DNA of 64,000 nt. It comes from an uncultured Sphingomonas sp. (lineage in GTDB: Bacteria; Pseudomonadota; Alphaproteobacteria; Sphingomonadales; Sphingomonadaceae). A program made the position numbers and the translations under genes. Below, piece after piece: positions 33,061 to 43,271 of the stretch (within the stretch, counting starts at the first letter, position 1; every line of letters starts with the position of its first letter). The notes beneath the pieces were generated by a model. The model searched no databases. It was not told the origin of the DNA and was given only the letters and a program-made list of their open reading frames with translations. The stretch is taken from positions 1 to 64,000 of the forward strand of contig CAJYLQ010000020.1 in the NCBI GenBank assembly GCA_913775975.1. The letters run 5' to 3'.

Positions 33061-35850
33061 TTGGCTGACGAGACCACGCTCGCAGAACCCCCCGCCCATT
33101 TCGACGGCGCCTCGACGATCTCGATCGTCGACGAGATGAAGTCGAGCTATCTCGACTATGCGATGAGCGTCATCGTCGCGCGCGCCCTTCCCGACGTGCG
33201 CGACGGGTTGAAGCCGGTGCACCGGCGCATCCTCTACTCCGCCTATGAAAGCGGCTTCCTCGCCGGGCGGCCCTATCGCAAGTCGGCGCGCATCGTCGGC
33301 GACGTGATGGGTAAATACCATCCGCACGGCGACAGCGCGATCTATGACGCATTGGCCCGGATGGCGCAGGACTGGTCGATGCGGGTGCCGCTGATCGATG
33401 GCCAGGGCAATTTCGGCTCGATGGACCCCGATCCGCCCGCCGCGATGCGCTATACCGAGGCGCGTCTGGCGAAGGTGACGAACAGCCTGCTCGACGGGCT
33501 GGACAAGGACACGGTCGACTTTACCCCCAACTACGACGCGTCGGAGCGGGAGCCGCAGGTCCTGCCGGCGCAGTTCCCCAACCTGCTCGTCAACGGGGCC
33601 GGCGGCATCGCGGTCGGCATGGCGACGAACATCCCGCCGCACAATCTGGGCGAGGTGATCGACGCCTGTTTCGCGTACATGGACAATGGCGCGGTGACGG
33701 CGGAGGAACTGACCGAGATCGTCCCCGGTCCGGACTTCCCGACCGGCGCGATCATCCTGGGCCGCGCGGGCGCGCGATCGGCCTATTCGACGGGGCGCGG
33801 CTCGATCATCGTCCGCTCGCGCCACGCGATCGAGCGGCATCGCGGGGATCGCGAGTCGATCGTCCTCACCGAAATCCCCTTCCAGCAGGGCAAGAACGCG
33901 CTGGTCGAGAAGATCGCCGAGGCCGCGAAGGACAAGCGGATCGAGGGCATCAGCGACATCCGCGACGAATCGAACCGCGAGGGCGTTCGGATCGTCATCG
34001 ACCTGAAGCGGGATGCGACCGCGGAAGTCGTGCTGAACCAGCTTTGGCGGCACACCCCGGCGCAAGGGTCCTTCCCGGCCAACATGCTCGCGATCCGCGG
34101 CGGCCGACCAGAGCTGCTCAACCTGCGCGACATCATCCAGGCGTTCGTCCAGTTCCGCGAGGAGGTCATCACCCGCCGCTCGAAGTTCGAACTCGCCAAG
34201 GCGCGCGAGCGGGCACACCTGTTGCTGGGCCTCGTCATCGCGGTCACCAACCTCGATGAGGTCGTCCGCATCATCCGGGGTTCGGCCAGCCCGGCGGCGG
34301 CGCGCATGGCGCTGCTGGCCCGCGAATGGCCGGTGGCGGAGATCGCCCCCTATCTCGCACTGGTCGAGGCGGTGGAGGACGAGGCGTCGGGCGATACCTA
34401 TCGCCTGTCCGATGCGCAGGTCCGCGCGATCCTGGACCTGCGCCTCCATCGCCTGACCGCGCTGGGCCGCGACGAGATCGGCGACGAGCTGAAGCAGCTG
34501 GCCGATTCGATCGCCGAGCTGCTCGAAATCCTCGCCAATCGCGTGAAGCTGTACGAGGTGATGCGCGGCGAGTTGCAGGCGATCCGCGATCAGTTCGCGA
34601 CGCCGCGCCGCACCGAGATCCAGAACTTCGCCGGCGGCATCGACGACGAGGACCTGATCGAGCGCGAGGACATGGTCGTCACCGTCACGGTAGAGGGCTA
34701 TATCAAGCGTACCCCGCTCGACGCCTTCCGCGCGCAGAAGCGCGGCGGCAAGGGCCGCGCCGGCATGGCGACCAAGGACGAGGACGCGATCACCAGCCTG
34801 TTCGTCACCTCGACGCACACGCCGGTGCTGTTCTTCTCCACCGCCGGCAAGGTCTATCGCCTGAAGGTGTGGCGCCTGCCAGAGGGCGGGCCGGCGACGC
34901 GCGGGCGGCCAATGGTGAACCTGCTGCCGCTGGCGCCGGGCGAAACCATCTCCACCGTTCTGCCTCTACCGGAGGACGAGGGCCGCTGGGGCGACCTGCA
35001 CGTCATGTTCGCGACGATGAACGGCACCGTGCGCCGCAATTCCATGGATGCCTTCGCCAACATCCCGTCGAACGGGAAGCTGGCGATGCGCTTCGACGAC
35101 GAATCGACCGACACGCTGATCGGCGTCGCGCTGCTGACCGAGACGGACGACGTGCTGCTTGCGACGAAAAGCGGCAAGGCGATCCGCTTCGCCGCGACCG
35201 ATGTGCGCGAGTTCCAGAGCCGCACCTCGACCGGCGTGCGCGGCATCTCGCTGGCGAAGGACGATGCCGTCATCTCGCTGTCGATCCTGCGCGGCACGCC
35301 GTTCGACACCGACCAGCGCGACGCCTATCTGCGCGCCGCGCCGTGGAAGGAGGGCGAGCGGGAAACGACCCTCGATGCCGAGACGATGGCCGCGATGGAA
35401 GCGGCGGAGGAGTTCATCCTCACCGTGACCGCCAACGGCTATGGCAAGCGGACCTCCGCCTATGAATATCGCCGCACGGGTCGCGGCGGCCAGGGCATCA
35501 CGAACATCATCACCTCCGACCGCAACGGCCCGGTGGTGGCGAGCTTCCCCGCGCACAATGGCGAGCAGCTGATGCTCGTCACCGATCAGGCCAAGCTGAT
35601 CCGCACGACGGTCGGCGACATCCGCGTCGCGGGCCGCAACACGCAAGGCATCACCATCTTCCGCGTCGCGGACGGCGAGCACGTCGCCTCCGCCGCCAAG
35701 ATCGATGAGGAGGAAGAGCCCGAGAACGCCGCCGAGGCGCTGGTCGCGGAGGAACGCGCGGAAACGCCGGCGGTTGATCCCGCCGATACCCTGACCGTCG
35801 ATGACGGCACGGGCCCGCAGACCCTGGACGAGAAGGACGTGGAGGAATGA
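33061..35850 (+). CDS. gyrA: DNA gyrase subunit A
   Basis: A 929-residue type II topoisomerase subunit that cuts and rejoins DNA. The winged-helix/tower core has catalytic Tyr131 ([10 protein letters not shown]). The quinolone-resistance region reads [10 protein letters not shown] with Ser92 and Asp96, the susceptible-type residues. The C-terminal beta-pinwheel contains the GyrA box QKRGGKG, followed by an acidic tail rich in Glu. The start is TTG 33061 with only a weak ribosome binding site. The stop overlaps the DUF952 start. Confidence 0.97.
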   Translation: MADETTLAEPPAHFDGASTISIVDEMKSSYLDYAMSVIVARALPDVRDGLKPVHRRILYSAYESGFLAGRPYRKSARIVGDVMGKYHPHGDSAIYDALARMAQDWSMRVPLIDGQGNFGSMDPDPPAAMRYTEARLAKVTNSLLDGLDKDTVDFTPNYDASEREPQVLPAQFPNLLVNGAGGIAVGMATNIPPHNLGEVIDACFAYMDNGAVTAEELTEIVPGPDFPTGAIILGRAGARSAYSTGRGSIIVRSRHAIERHRGDRESIVLTEIPFQQGKNALVEKIAEAAKDKRIEGISDIRDESNREGVRIVIDLKRDATAEVVLNQLWRHTPAQGSFPANMLAIRGGRPELLNLRDIIQAFVQFREEVITRRSKFELAKARERAHLLLGLVIAVTNLDEVVRIIRGSASPAAARMALLAREWPVAEIAPYLALVEAVEDEASGDTYRLSDAQVRAILDLRLHRLTALGRDEIGDELKQLADSIAELLEILANRVKLYEVMRGELQAIRDQFATPRRTEIQNFAGGIDDEDLIEREDMVVTVTVEGYIKRTPLDAFRAQKRGGKGRAGMATKDEDAITSLFVTSTHTPVLFFSTAGKVYRLKVWRLPEGGPATRGRPMVNLLPLAPGETISTVLPLPEDEGRWGDLHVMFATMNGTVRRNSMDAFANIPSNGKLAMRFDDESTDTLIGVALLTETDDVLLATKSGKAIRFAATDVREFQSRTSTGVRGISLAKDDAVISLSILRGTPFDTDQRDAYLRAAPWKEGERETTLDAETMAAMEAAEEFILTVTANGYGKRTSAYEYRRTGRGGQGITNIITSDRNGPVVASFPAHNGEQLMLVTDQAKLIRTTVGDIRVAGRNTQGITIFRVADGEHVASAAKIDEEEEPENAAEALVAEERAETPAVDPADTLTVDDGTGPQTLDEKDVEE

Positions 35851-36215
35851 CCGATCGGCCGGCAGCACCGCAGGACAATCTTGTCGCGTACAAGGTGCTG
35901 ACGGCCGATCAGATGCACACGTTGGAACAGGCCGGGCGCTTCGACGGCGCGCCGGTCGATCTCGCCGACGGCTACATCCACCTGTCGACCGCCGCCCAGC
36001 TGACGGAGACGGTGGACAAGCATTTCGCCGGCCAGTCCGACCTCCACGTCGCGGCGGTCGACCTCGCCGCCTATCGTACCCTGAAATGGGAGGAGAGCCG
36101 TGGCGGCCAGCTCTTCCCCCATCTCTACGAACCGCTGCTGCTGGAAACGGTGATCGCCTACGGCCCCCTGCAGCGCGACGACGACGGCAAGGTGCGGCTG
36201 CCGATTGCCGGATGA
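35847..36215 (+). CDS. DUF952 family protein
   Basis: A 122-residue protein: [10 protein letters not shown] at the start, the family motif [20 protein letters not shown], and [17 protein letters not shown] near the end. DUF952 proteins resemble glutathione S-transferase-associated small folds and have no known activity. ATGA overlap with gyrA makes coupled translation likely. Confidence 0.88.
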   Translation: MTDRPAAPQDNLVAYKVLTADQMHTLEQAGRFDGAPVDLADGYIHLSTAAQLTETVDKHFAGQSDLHVAAVDLAAYRTLKWEESRGGQLFPHLYEPLLLETVIAYGPLQRDDDGKVRLPIAG

Positions 36216-36219
36216 GGCC

Positions 36220-36960
36220 TTATTTGACCCGAGCTGCCGGCTTCCAGGCCGCCGGCACGCCGCTCAACAGCGTCCATGGCATCATATAGCTGACATACTC
36301 GTCTTCGCTGACCCTGCCGTCGCGATTGCGGTCCAGCAAGTCCATCCACTTCCGCTCCGCTGCCGGATCCGGCGTACCCGCTCGTGGCGCGGGCGGCAGG
36401 GTCGTGTCCCGATTGGTATCGCGCGGTTCCATCGCGGACGCTTCGGCCGGGTCGAGATAGCCCGAGCCATCGCGATCCTTCTGCCGAAACCCCTCGCGAT
36501 TGTAGGCGGCGGCTTCGTCCATCCCCACCTTGCGCGCGGCGACATCCTCGCCCTTCTGATTTACCATTTTGGGCGTGAAAGGGTCCGGCGCACGAACGTC
36601 CTGCACCATTGCCGCGAGAACCAGAAAAGCCAGCATGATCGATCCTTTGTGAAGCGGGGGCCGCGGCGCCACCTCGCCGGGCGTCGCAGCTGTCCCCTCC
36701 TCGACCCGATCATCATCTCCCGACAGGTCCAAATGTCCGGGTACCAGTCGCTGGTACCCCTCCGCCTCCGCCAGCATTCGGGCGGCAGCCAGCGAAGAGG
36801 ACTGACCCAGTTTCGCCCGCGCCATCTTCAGCCGCTTTTCCACCGCATGGGGGGATATGCCCAGATCGATCGCCATCTCCTTGGCGGTCTGTGGCAGCAG
36901 GCGGCGACGCAGACACTCCTTCTCGTTCGCGGTCAGTCGGGAGATCGCGTCTTCAGGCAT
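36220..36960 (-). CDS. LuxR-type HTH fused in frame to a hydrophobic segment and EF-hand domain
   Basis: One 246-residue frame. Residues 1-65 are a LuxR/GerE HTH (LTANEKECLRRRLLPQTAKEMA, ISPHAVEKRLKMARAKLG). After a 40-residue linker comes a hydrophobic stretch (about 109-119), then an extracytoplasmic-looking part with EF-hand loops at 162-173 (DRDGSGYLD...E) and 210-221 (DRNRDGRVSEDE). This could be a ToxR-like membrane regulator that senses Ca2+. Alternatively it is two genes: ATG 36636 has AAAGGA six bases upstream and begins a good signal peptide. It overlaps the DUF488 stop by eight bases. Confidence 0.7.
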   Translation of the reverse strand: MPEDAISRLTANEKECLRRRLLPQTAKEMAIDLGISPHAVEKRLKMARAKLGQSSSLAAARMLAEAEGYQRLVPGHLDLSGDDDRVEEGTAATPGEVAPRPPLHKGSIMLAFLVLAAMVQDVRAPDPFTPKMVNQKGEDVAARKVGMDEAAAYNREGFRQKDRDGSGYLDPAEASAMEPRDTNRDTTLPPAPRAGTPDPAAERKWMDLLDRNRDGRVSEDEYVSYMMPWTLLSGVPAAWKPAARVK

Positions 36961-37387
36961 AAAGGTCGACCACCTTCATCCCTTGCCCCACCGCCTCCAG
37001 CAACAAGGTGCGATGGCAATGGCACGGGTCGCGTTCGTAGCAGAGCAGCGCGCTGGGCGTCTCTTCCGCCAGGTCCAGCATCTGCGCGGCCGCCGCCTGC
37101 GCCTCCGGCAGTTCCAGCTGTTCGTCGTACACCGCGCGCAGCGTCGCCACGTCGCCCTTCTTCGCGGCGTCGCGCCCGCGTTTGGGCGTGCCCAGCGCGC
37201 GCAGGTGGACATAGCCGATGCCCGCCTCCGCCAGCGAAGCGGCCAGCGGCGTCTTGGAGAAGCCGGGACGGCGGGACGAGGGCAAGGCGCGCACATCGAT
37301 CACGCGGCGAACGCCCGCAGCCTGCAGCGCCGCAAGGAAGTCGGCCATCGTCGTGGCCTCGTAGCCGATGGTGAAGATCGTCGTCAT
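36953..37387 (-). CDS. DUF488 family protein
   Basis: A 144-residue protein starting at ATG 37387. It has the family pattern [30 protein letters not shown] and a C-terminal [14 protein letters not shown] with clustered Cys/His, which may bind a metal. DUF488 proteins have no settled function. It diverges from trmFO (46 bases) and overlaps the LuxR/EF-hand frame downstream. Confidence 0.9.
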   Translation of the reverse strand: MTTIFTIGYEATTMADFLAALQAAGVRRVIDVRALPSSRRPGFSKTPLAASLAEAGIGYVHLRALGTPKRGRDAAKKGDVATLRAVYDEQLELPEAQAAAAQMLDLAEETPSALLCYERDPCHCHRTLLLEAVGQGMKVVDLYA

Positions 37388-37433
37388 GCCGCCAGCTTGC
37401 CGTATCCCCGCTCCTGCCGCTAGGCGGACGGGC

Positions 37434-38771
37434 ATGACCCATGACATTCATATCGTTGGCGGCGGCCTCGCCGGTTCTGAGGCCGCGTGGCAGCTGGCGG
37501 AGGCGGGCTTTCGCGTCCATCTTTCGGAGATGCGCGGTTCGGGCGAGCGGACGCCCGCGCACCAGACCGATGGCCTTGCCGAACTGGTCTGTTCGAACAG
37601 CTTCCGCTCCGACGACGCCGAATCGAACGCGGTGGGGTTGCTGCATCAGGAGATGCGGGCGCTCGGCTCGCTCATCATGCGGCAGGCGGATGCGCATCGC
37701 GTCCCCGCCGGCTCAGCGCTGGCGGTCGATCGCGACGGCTATTCGCAGGGCGTCACCCGCGCGCTGGCCGATCACCCCAACGTCACGCTGGTGCGCGAGC
37801 GTGTCGATGCGCTGCCGGAAGGCCCCGCGATCCTCGCCACCGGGCCGCTGACGGCACCGGCACTGGCGGACGCGATCGGTGGCGCGACCGGCGCGGAGGC
37901 GCTCGCCTTCTTCGACGCACTGGCGCCGATCGTCCATTTCGACACGATCGACATGGACATCGCCTGGAAGGCCAGCCGTTGGGACAAGGGTGAGGCGGAT
38001 TACATCAACTGCCCGATGACGAAGGACGAATATCTCGCCTTCCATGCCGGCCTGCTGGCGGGCGAGAAGACGCCGTTCAAGGACTGGGAAAAGGACACGC
38101 CTTATTTCGAGGGCTGCATGCCGATCGAGGTGATGGCCGAACGCGGCATCGATACGCTGCGCTATGGCCCGATGAAGCCGGTCGGGCTGGACGATCCGCG
38201 CACCGGCCGCTGGCCCTATGCGGTCGTGCAGCTGCGCCAGGACAATGCGCAGGGCACGCTCTGGAACATCGTCGGCTTTCAGACCAAGCTGAAACATGCC
38301 GAGCAGGTCCGCCTGTTCCGCACCATCCCCGGATTGCAGAATGCGGAGTTCGCGCGGCTGGGCGGGCTGCATCGCAACACCTTCATCCGCTCGCCGGAAC
38401 TGCTGGACCCGACGCTGCGGCTGAAGAACCGGCCCAACCTGCGCTTCGCCGGGCAGATCACGGGGTGCGAGGGCTATATCGAAAGCGCGGCGATCGGCCT
38501 GCTCGCGGGGCGGTTCGCGGTGGCGGACCTGCTGGGGCAGACGCTGCCGCCTCCGCCCGTTGAGACCGCGCTGGGCGCGCTGCTGGGCCATATCACGGGC
38601 GGCGCGGAGGCGGAGACCTATCAGCCGATGAACGTCAATTTCGGCCTGTTCCCGCCGATCGCCGGCCGCACGAAAAAGGCGGATCGCAAGCGCATGTACA
38701 CCGATCGTGGCCGTGCGGCGATGACGGCGTGGCTCAACTCTCTTCCGACGGGCGCTCCGGCGGACATTTGA
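37434..38771 (+). CDS. trmFO: Methylenetetrahydrofolate-tRNA-(uracil-5-)-methyltransferase TrmFO
   Basis: A 445-residue FAD/folate enzyme that makes ribothymidine at tRNA position 54. The FAD-binding [15 protein letters not shown] is at the N-terminus; [22 protein letters not shown], the Cys-containing [15 protein letters not shown] and the closing [29 protein letters not shown] are all TrmFO hallmarks. ATG 37434 fits. Its last 38 bases overlap the convergent EF-hand gene. Confidence 0.96.
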   Translation: MTHDIHIVGGGLAGSEAAWQLAEAGFRVHLSEMRGSGERTPAHQTDGLAELVCSNSFRSDDAESNAVGLLHQEMRALGSLIMRQADAHRVPAGSALAVDRDGYSQGVTRALADHPNVTLVRERVDALPEGPAILATGPLTAPALADAIGGATGAEALAFFDALAPIVHFDTIDMDIAWKASRWDKGEADYINCPMTKDEYLAFHAGLLAGEKTPFKDWEKDTPYFEGCMPIEVMAERGIDTLRYGPMKPVGLDDPRTGRWPYAVVQLRQDNAQGTLWNIVGFQTKLKHAEQVRLFRTIPGLQNAEFARLGGLHRNTFIRSPELLDPTLRLKNRPNLRFAGQITGCEGYIESAAIGLLAGRFAVADLLGQTLPPPPVETALGALLGHITGGAEAETYQPMNVNFGLFPPIAGRTKKADRKRMYTDRGRAAMTAWLNSLPTGAPADI

Positions 38772-39195
38772 CGGGGCGCGGGGTCTTTCGCTTGACGGCG
38801 GTGGTGGCGAACTCGGCGCGGCTCATCGCGCCGTCGCGATCCCTGTCGGCGGCGGCGAACTTCGTCGTCGTCTTGATCGCCCATTCGTCGAACGACAGCC
38901 GGCCGTCGCCATCGACGTCCAGCTTGGCGAAGGCCTTGCGGCGCGCGGCCAGATATTCCTCGCGCGTGATGCGCGCGTCGCGATCCTTGTCGTAACGATC
39001 GAACCGCTTTTCCTCCCGCGTCCGGGCGGTGGCCTCCGGCACATCGGCGGGGGCCGCGTCGTCGGCTTCCGTCGCGGCGGCGCGCATCGCCGGTTGTGCG
39101 GGTAGCGCGGATGAAGGCGCCTCGCGTGCCGACCACAGCACCGCCCCCGCCGCGAGCGCCGCCAGCCCGGCCCCGCCCATCCAGTATCGCCACAT
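38734..39195 (-). CDS. EF-hand calcium-binding protein
   Basis: A 153-residue protein with an N-terminal membrane anchor or signal segment ([17 protein letters not shown]) and three EF-hand loops at residues 69-80 ([12 protein letters not shown]), 93-104 ([12 protein letters not shown]) and 117-128 ([12 protein letters not shown]). It should bind Ca2+ outside the cytoplasm. A role is not known. It overlaps the trmFO end by 38 bases on the opposite strand and lies close to the other EF-hand frame at 36220. Confidence 0.85.
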   Translation of the reverse strand: MWRYWMGGAGLAALAAGAVLWSAREAPSSALPAQPAMRAAATEADDAAPADVPEATARTREEKRFDRYDKDRDARITREEYLAARRKAFAKLDVDGDGRLSFDEWAIKTTTKFAAADRDRDGAMSRAEFATTAVKRKTPRPVKCPPERPSEES

Positions 39196-39257
39196 CGCCT
39201 TGCCCCCGTCTTTCGTCGGCGACAGGCTAACCGCGTCGCGCCGGCCGGGGCAAGCGA

Positions 39258-39902
39258 TCAGCGTCCGGTCAGCCGGTGCCGCAGCAGCCGCGCGATGCGC
39301 AAGGGATGCCCCTCCGCCCTGTCCGGCTTGGCCAATCGCATCCGTGCCCCATGCGCCAGCGCGCCAAGTGCCCGCAACGCCATCGGCCAGCGCGGCGCGA
39401 GTGCTACGTCGAGCCGCTCACCCGCGATGGCACGGGCGCGCGCCGCAAGCGCCGGGTCGGACAGGTTCGCCGCCAGATCGACCAGCGCCCAGCCCTGCCC
39501 CGCCGTCGCCAGCTGCGCCGACTCCGTATCCAGCACGCGTCCCGCCAGTGCGAACAGACGACCGCCGCGATCGCACGCGTGAGCCGTCAGCGCCGCATCG
39601 TCCAGATCGTCGAGCAGTACCTCCCATCCGTCGATCATCGTCGCCAGCGCGGCGCCGGTGATACCCAGCGGCAGGATGGTCGTTGCCAGCGTCATCAGCA
39701 CCGGCTCCGCGGGCGGAACTGCACCGTCCAGACGGGTGAGCGCGTCGTGCCACCAAGTCAGCCGCATCTGCCCGACCATAGGCTCGCGGGTGCCGCGCAG
39801 GATGCCGCCCAGCCGCGCATCGAGCGCCAGCAGCGCCGCCAGCGCGTCGCGCCGTGTCGCGGGAGCATAGCCGATCACCAGGGCACGTTCGCCATCCGGC
39901 AT
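39258..39902 (-). CDS. Squalene/phytoene synthase-like (NDUFAF6-like) protein
   Basis: A 214-residue protein of the squalene/phytoene-synthase fold. The segment LALDARLGGILRGTREPMVGQMRLTWWHDAL matches the short alphaproteobacterial branch related to complex I assembly factor NDUFAF6. The Asp-rich DXXXD motifs of true prenyl synthases are not clearly both present, so catalysis is doubtful. Function in bacteria is not established. It diverges from the Tad-type genes. Confidence 0.75.
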   Translation of the reverse strand: MPDGERALVIGYAPATRRDALAALLALDARLGGILRGTREPMVGQMRLTWWHDALTRLDGAVPPAEPVLMTLATTILPLGITGAALATMIDGWEVLLDDLDDAALTAHACDRGGRLFALAGRVLDTESAQLATAGQGWALVDLAANLSDPALAARARAIAGERLDVALAPRWPMALRALGALAHGARMRLAKPDRAEGHPLRIARLLRHRLTGR

Positions 39903-39937
39903 TACGTTTTCGTACGGAATATTAACTCTCCTCCACC

Positions 39938-41896
39938 ATGCCTTGGAAGAATTTCGTTTTTTTGAGTTCGCTCATGCTCGCCGCTTTGTTTCGCCGCCTG
40001 AACCGCTCTGCAGTCATTACCCCTCGTGCAGGCTTCCTGATGCGTCTCGCCCGGGATCGCCGGGGCAATACGCTGGCGATCATGGCGGCGGCGCTGGTGC
40101 CGATGATCGGCATGGCGGGATCCGCCGTCGACATGGCCCGCTTGTACGTCGTGAAGGTGCGACTGCAACAGGCCTGCGATGCGGGCGCCCTCGCCGGTCG
40201 TCGAGCGATGACCGACACGACCATGTCGACACCGATGGAAAGTGCCGCGAGCGATCAGGCGAGCAGTTTCTTCCGCAACAATTTCCCGGCCGGCTGGTAT
40301 CGGACGGCCAATGTACGCTTCACGCCCGTGAAGGCATCGGTGAACACGGACCCGAACGTCGCAAACGGGGTCAACGCCACCGCCAGCGCGGACGTACCGA
40401 TGGCGGTCATGTCTTTCTTCCGTGTCGGAACACAGACCGTGTCGGTGACATGCCAGGCCGTATATGACGTGCCCGACGCCGACGTCATGTTCGTGCTCGA
40501 TACGACGGGGTCGATGACCTGCTATCCTCAGGATTCGCCGAACTGCAACAACGGGTCGGAAAAGCCGGCGACTACGTCGAACGGCACCACCACCTATTCC
40601 AAGATGGAATCCCTGCGCCAGTCTGTCATGCTGTTCGACAGTACGGTCCGCGGCAGCACCGATCCCAACACGCATATCCGCTATGGCTTCGTCACCTATG
40701 CGTCTTCGGTCAATGTCGGCCGGCTGATCCCCTCCCAATATCTGCAAAACAGCTGGACCTATCAGAGCCGGCATCTTTCGCCCGCAACCGGATCGGGCGG
40801 CGTGCTCCCCGGCGACTATGCCTGGGGCGATCCGTCGGACGTCAGGTTGTATAACGTTCCGCGCAGCTATTGCTTCGACCAGCGCAGTCCCGCCAGCGGC
40901 TTTGCCACCAGCGGACCGACCTGGTCCAATGACCGGCCGCAGGCGCGGCGCTATTATAACACCAGCTGGACATCGGGGAACGGCGGAACCTGCTCCGGTC
41001 GGCAACAGCCGCTGCTGCCTTACTGGCGGTACGAGGCCGTGACATGGGATACCTCCGCCTTCCTGAGGACCGCGAACGGCGGCAACACGGCGGACCCGAC
41101 CCGTTTTGACGGAACGACGACCAGCTGGCCCGGCTGCATCGAGGAACTGAATACGTCCACCGCGTCGAGCTTCGACGTCCGCAACCTGCCGGACGATCTG
41201 AACCCGGATATCGTCCCGTCCAGCGACAGCAACAAGTGGCGCCCCGCCTGGCCGGACGTCGTCTACATGCGCGACTATCTGGGACCGCAGGACATCAGGG
41301 ACGAGGACACGAGCGACTATTACCGCAGCTTCCGGCCCGGAAACTACTACCCCAATGCCGGCTACGCCATCTGCGGCATGCCTGCCCGTACGCTGGACAC
41401 GATGAGTGCGCAGGACGTTCGCAACTACGTCTACGATTCCAGGTTCAAGGCCTCCGGCGGCACCTATCATGACGTCGGCATGATCTGGGGCACGCGGATG
41501 ATCTCCCCCAACGGCGTATTCGGCGCGACGACCGCCGCATGGCCCGGACGCCAAGCGCCATCGCGCAGCATCGTCTTCATGACCGACGGCTCCATGGCGC
41601 CGAATCAGGCCATCTACGGCCAGTACGGCATCGAGGTGTTCGACAATCGCACGGGCGGCCAGAACGACTCGCAGCAGGACTATGACAATCATACCGCGCG
41701 ATTCCGCGTCGAATGCGATGCCGCGAAGATGCGTGGCATCACGATCTACGTCGTCGCGCTGGGCACCGACGTGACGCCGGACCTGCAATATTGCGCCTCT
41801 TCCGGACAGGCTTTCCAGGCGAAGAGCACGGAATCGCTGAAGGCGGCCTTCCGCACGATCGCACAGCGCGTGGCGATGCTGAGGATCAGCCAGTGA
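39938..41896 (+). CDS. TadG-like pilus-assembly protein with vWA-type metal site
   Basis: A 652-residue protein. A prepilin-like basic leader and transmembrane helix (RRGNTLAIMAAALVPMIGMAGSAVDMARLYVV) match TadE/G N-termini; Asp188 in FVLDTTGSM begins a von Willebrand A MIDAS-type site, with SIVFMTDGSM and YVVALGTD near the end. A long Tyr/Asn/Ser-rich insert separates them. It probably sits in the envelope as a minor pseudopilin or adhesin. The start is uncertain: ATGs at 39938, 39974 and 40040 are all in frame and none has a good ribosome binding site. Confidence 0.85.
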   Translation: MPWKNFVFLSSLMLAALFRRLNRSAVITPRAGFLMRLARDRRGNTLAIMAAALVPMIGMAGSAVDMARLYVVKVRLQQACDAGALAGRRAMTDTTMSTPMESAASDQASSFFRNNFPAGWYRTANVRFTPVKASVNTDPNVANGVNATASADVPMAVMSFFRVGTQTVSVTCQAVYDVPDADVMFVLDTTGSMTCYPQDSPNCNNGSEKPATTSNGTTTYSKMESLRQSVMLFDSTVRGSTDPNTHIRYGFVTYASSVNVGRLIPSQYLQNSWTYQSRHLSPATGSGGVLPGDYAWGDPSDVRLYNVPRSYCFDQRSPASGFATSGPTWSNDRPQARRYYNTSWTSGNGGTCSGRQQPLLPYWRYEAVTWDTSAFLRTANGGNTADPTRFDGTTTSWPGCIEELNTSTASSFDVRNLPDDLNPDIVPSSDSNKWRPAWPDVVYMRDYLGPQDIRDEDTSDYYRSFRPGNYYPNAGYAICGMPARTLDTMSAQDVRNYVYDSRFKASGGTYHDVGMIWGTRMISPNGVFGATTAAWPGRQAPSRSIVFMTDGSMAPNQAIYGQYGIEVFDNRTGGQNDSQQDYDNHTARFRVECDAAKMRGITIYVVALGTDVTPDLQYCASSGQAFQAKSTESLKAAFRTIAQRVAMLRISQ

Positions 41897-42492
41897 CCCG
41901 CGCGTTCATCCCTCTGCGCGACGATCGGCGGGGCGCGACGATCGTCGAATTCGCCTTCGTCCTCCCCGTGATGCTGGCGATCATCATGGGACTGATGGAC
42001 CTTACCTATCAGGCCTACGTCCAATCGGTGCTGACCGGCGTCGTCCAGAAGGCGGGGCGCGACGGCACAATCCAGTCCAACGCGTCGGACGCAGCCGGCT
42101 CCTCGCTCGATCAGAAGGTGATGCAGCAGGTGTGGTCGATCGCGAAGGGCGCAACGTGGCAATCGTCGCGCAAGAGCTACGCGAAATTCGGTAACATCAC
42201 GGCGGAGCCGTTTCGCGACAATAATGGCGATGGCGTCTTCGATCCCTCGACCGAGTGTTTTACCGATCTGAACGGCAATGGCTCGCGCGATCTCGATCCG
42301 GGTGTGGCCGGCCAGGGCGGCGCCAATGACGTCGTCGTCTACACCATGACGGTACAGTTCGACCGCATGTTCCCGCTCGGGTGGTTGATCGGGTGGACAC
42401 AGCGCCCGTCGATCAGCGCGACCACGATCCTGAAGAACCAGCCCTATTCGACGCAGACTGGCGCCGGACCGAAGCTGGTATGCCCGGCATGA
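41893..42492 (+). CDS. TadE-like pseudopilin with Asp-rich calcium-type repeats
   Basis: A 199-residue protein starting at GTG 41893, overlapping the TadG-like stop by four bases. The N-terminus reads DDRRGATIVEFAFVLPVMLAIIMGLMDL, the TadE signature with the conserved Glu. The middle has two Asp/Asn/Gly turns (DNNGDGVFD and DLNGNGSRDLD) like thrombospondin-type-3 or EF-hand Ca2+ loops. Second gene of a three-gene operon. Confidence 0.85.
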   Translation: MTRAFIPLRDDRRGATIVEFAFVLPVMLAIIMGLMDLTYQAYVQSVLTGVVQKAGRDGTIQSNASDAAGSSLDQKVMQQVWSIAKGATWQSSRKSYAKFGNITAEPFRDNNGDGVFDPSTECFTDLNGNGSRDLDPGVAGQGGANDVVVYTMTVQFDRMFPLGWLIGWTQRPSISATTILKNQPYSTQTGAGPKLVCPA

Positions 42493-43205
42493 GGATGCTC
42501 CGCCTACGCCCCGCCCGGCATCTACCCCGCGACCGGAAGGGCGCGGCGCTGATGGAGTTCGCGCTGACGCTGCCGCTGCTGCTCGCGGTAGGCGGCTGGG
42601 GGGTGGAGCTGGCGTGGCTGTCGATCACCAATCTGCGTATCAGCCAGCTGGCGTTGAACCTCGCGGACACGGCGTCGCGCGTGGGCGTCAACGGTTCGTC
42701 GGGCGTCACCCAATTGCGCGAGACGGACATCAACGACGTGTTCGCCGGCATCAGGCTCGCCGCCGGTTCCACGCCGCTGGGCGCTTCGGGCCGGGTCACG
42801 TTATCCAGCCTGGAAAACGTGCAGCAAAGCTACGACAATGCGCCGGTACAGCGGATCCACTGGCAGCGCTGCTTTGGACAGGCTTCAGGGGTGGGGTTGG
42901 ATTCCAGCTACGGCACCACGACGCCGACCGCGGGGTCCGATGGCCGTCAGCAGAATGCGGGGACCAACGCCAGCGACGGCATGGGTGACGCAGGCGCGAA
43001 GGTGTCCGCCCCGGTCAACAACGGCGTGATGTTCGTGGAAATAAACTATCGCTATCAGCCGCTGTTCGGCAGCCTGTTCGTAAGCCCGCGGATCCTGCAC
43101 TATTCCGCGTCGCTGCTGGTGCGCGACAATCGCGACTATACCCAGATCTATAATCCCAACGATTCGCTGGTCACGCCATCGACCTGCGATCGATATTCCA
43201 CCTGA
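42489..43205 (+). CDS. TadE/TadG-like pseudopilin
   Basis: A 238-residue protein, ATGA overlap with the previous gene. The leader RDRKGAALMEFALTLPLLLAVGGWGVELAWL is again Tad type; the rest is beta-rich with Gly/Ser/Thr-rich parts and one Cys pair. Together with the two upstream genes it forms a tadG-tadE-tadE-like operon; the secretion ATPase, platform and secretin genes are not in this window and must be elsewhere if the system works. Confidence 0.82.
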   Translation: MRMLRLRPARHLPRDRKGAALMEFALTLPLLLAVGGWGVELAWLSITNLRISQLALNLADTASRVGVNGSSGVTQLRETDINDVFAGIRLAAGSTPLGASGRVTLSSLENVQQSYDNAPVQRIHWQRCFGQASGVGLDSSYGTTTPTAGSDGRQQNAGTNASDGMGDAGAKVSAPVNNGVMFVEINYRYQPLFGSLFVSPRILHYSASLLVRDNRDYTQIYNPNDSLVTPSTCDRYST

Positions 43206-43230
43206 ACTACCGCCGGTAATCAGGCAGAGA

Positions 43231-43260
43231 GGGGGGAGCCGCCGGTTTCCGACACCCCCC
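43231..43260. terminator. GC hairpin between convergent Tad-type and pdh genes
   Basis: GGGGGG and CCCCCC are separated by 18 bases, midway between the stop codons of two convergent genes. Simple and G-rich, so weak. Confidence 0.3.
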
Positions 43261-43271
43261 CCGACGTCCGC

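Noticed and set aside
32641..34818. Long antisense frame opposite gyrA
   Set aside because: Low-complexity translation with no family pattern; gyrA is certain on the other strand.
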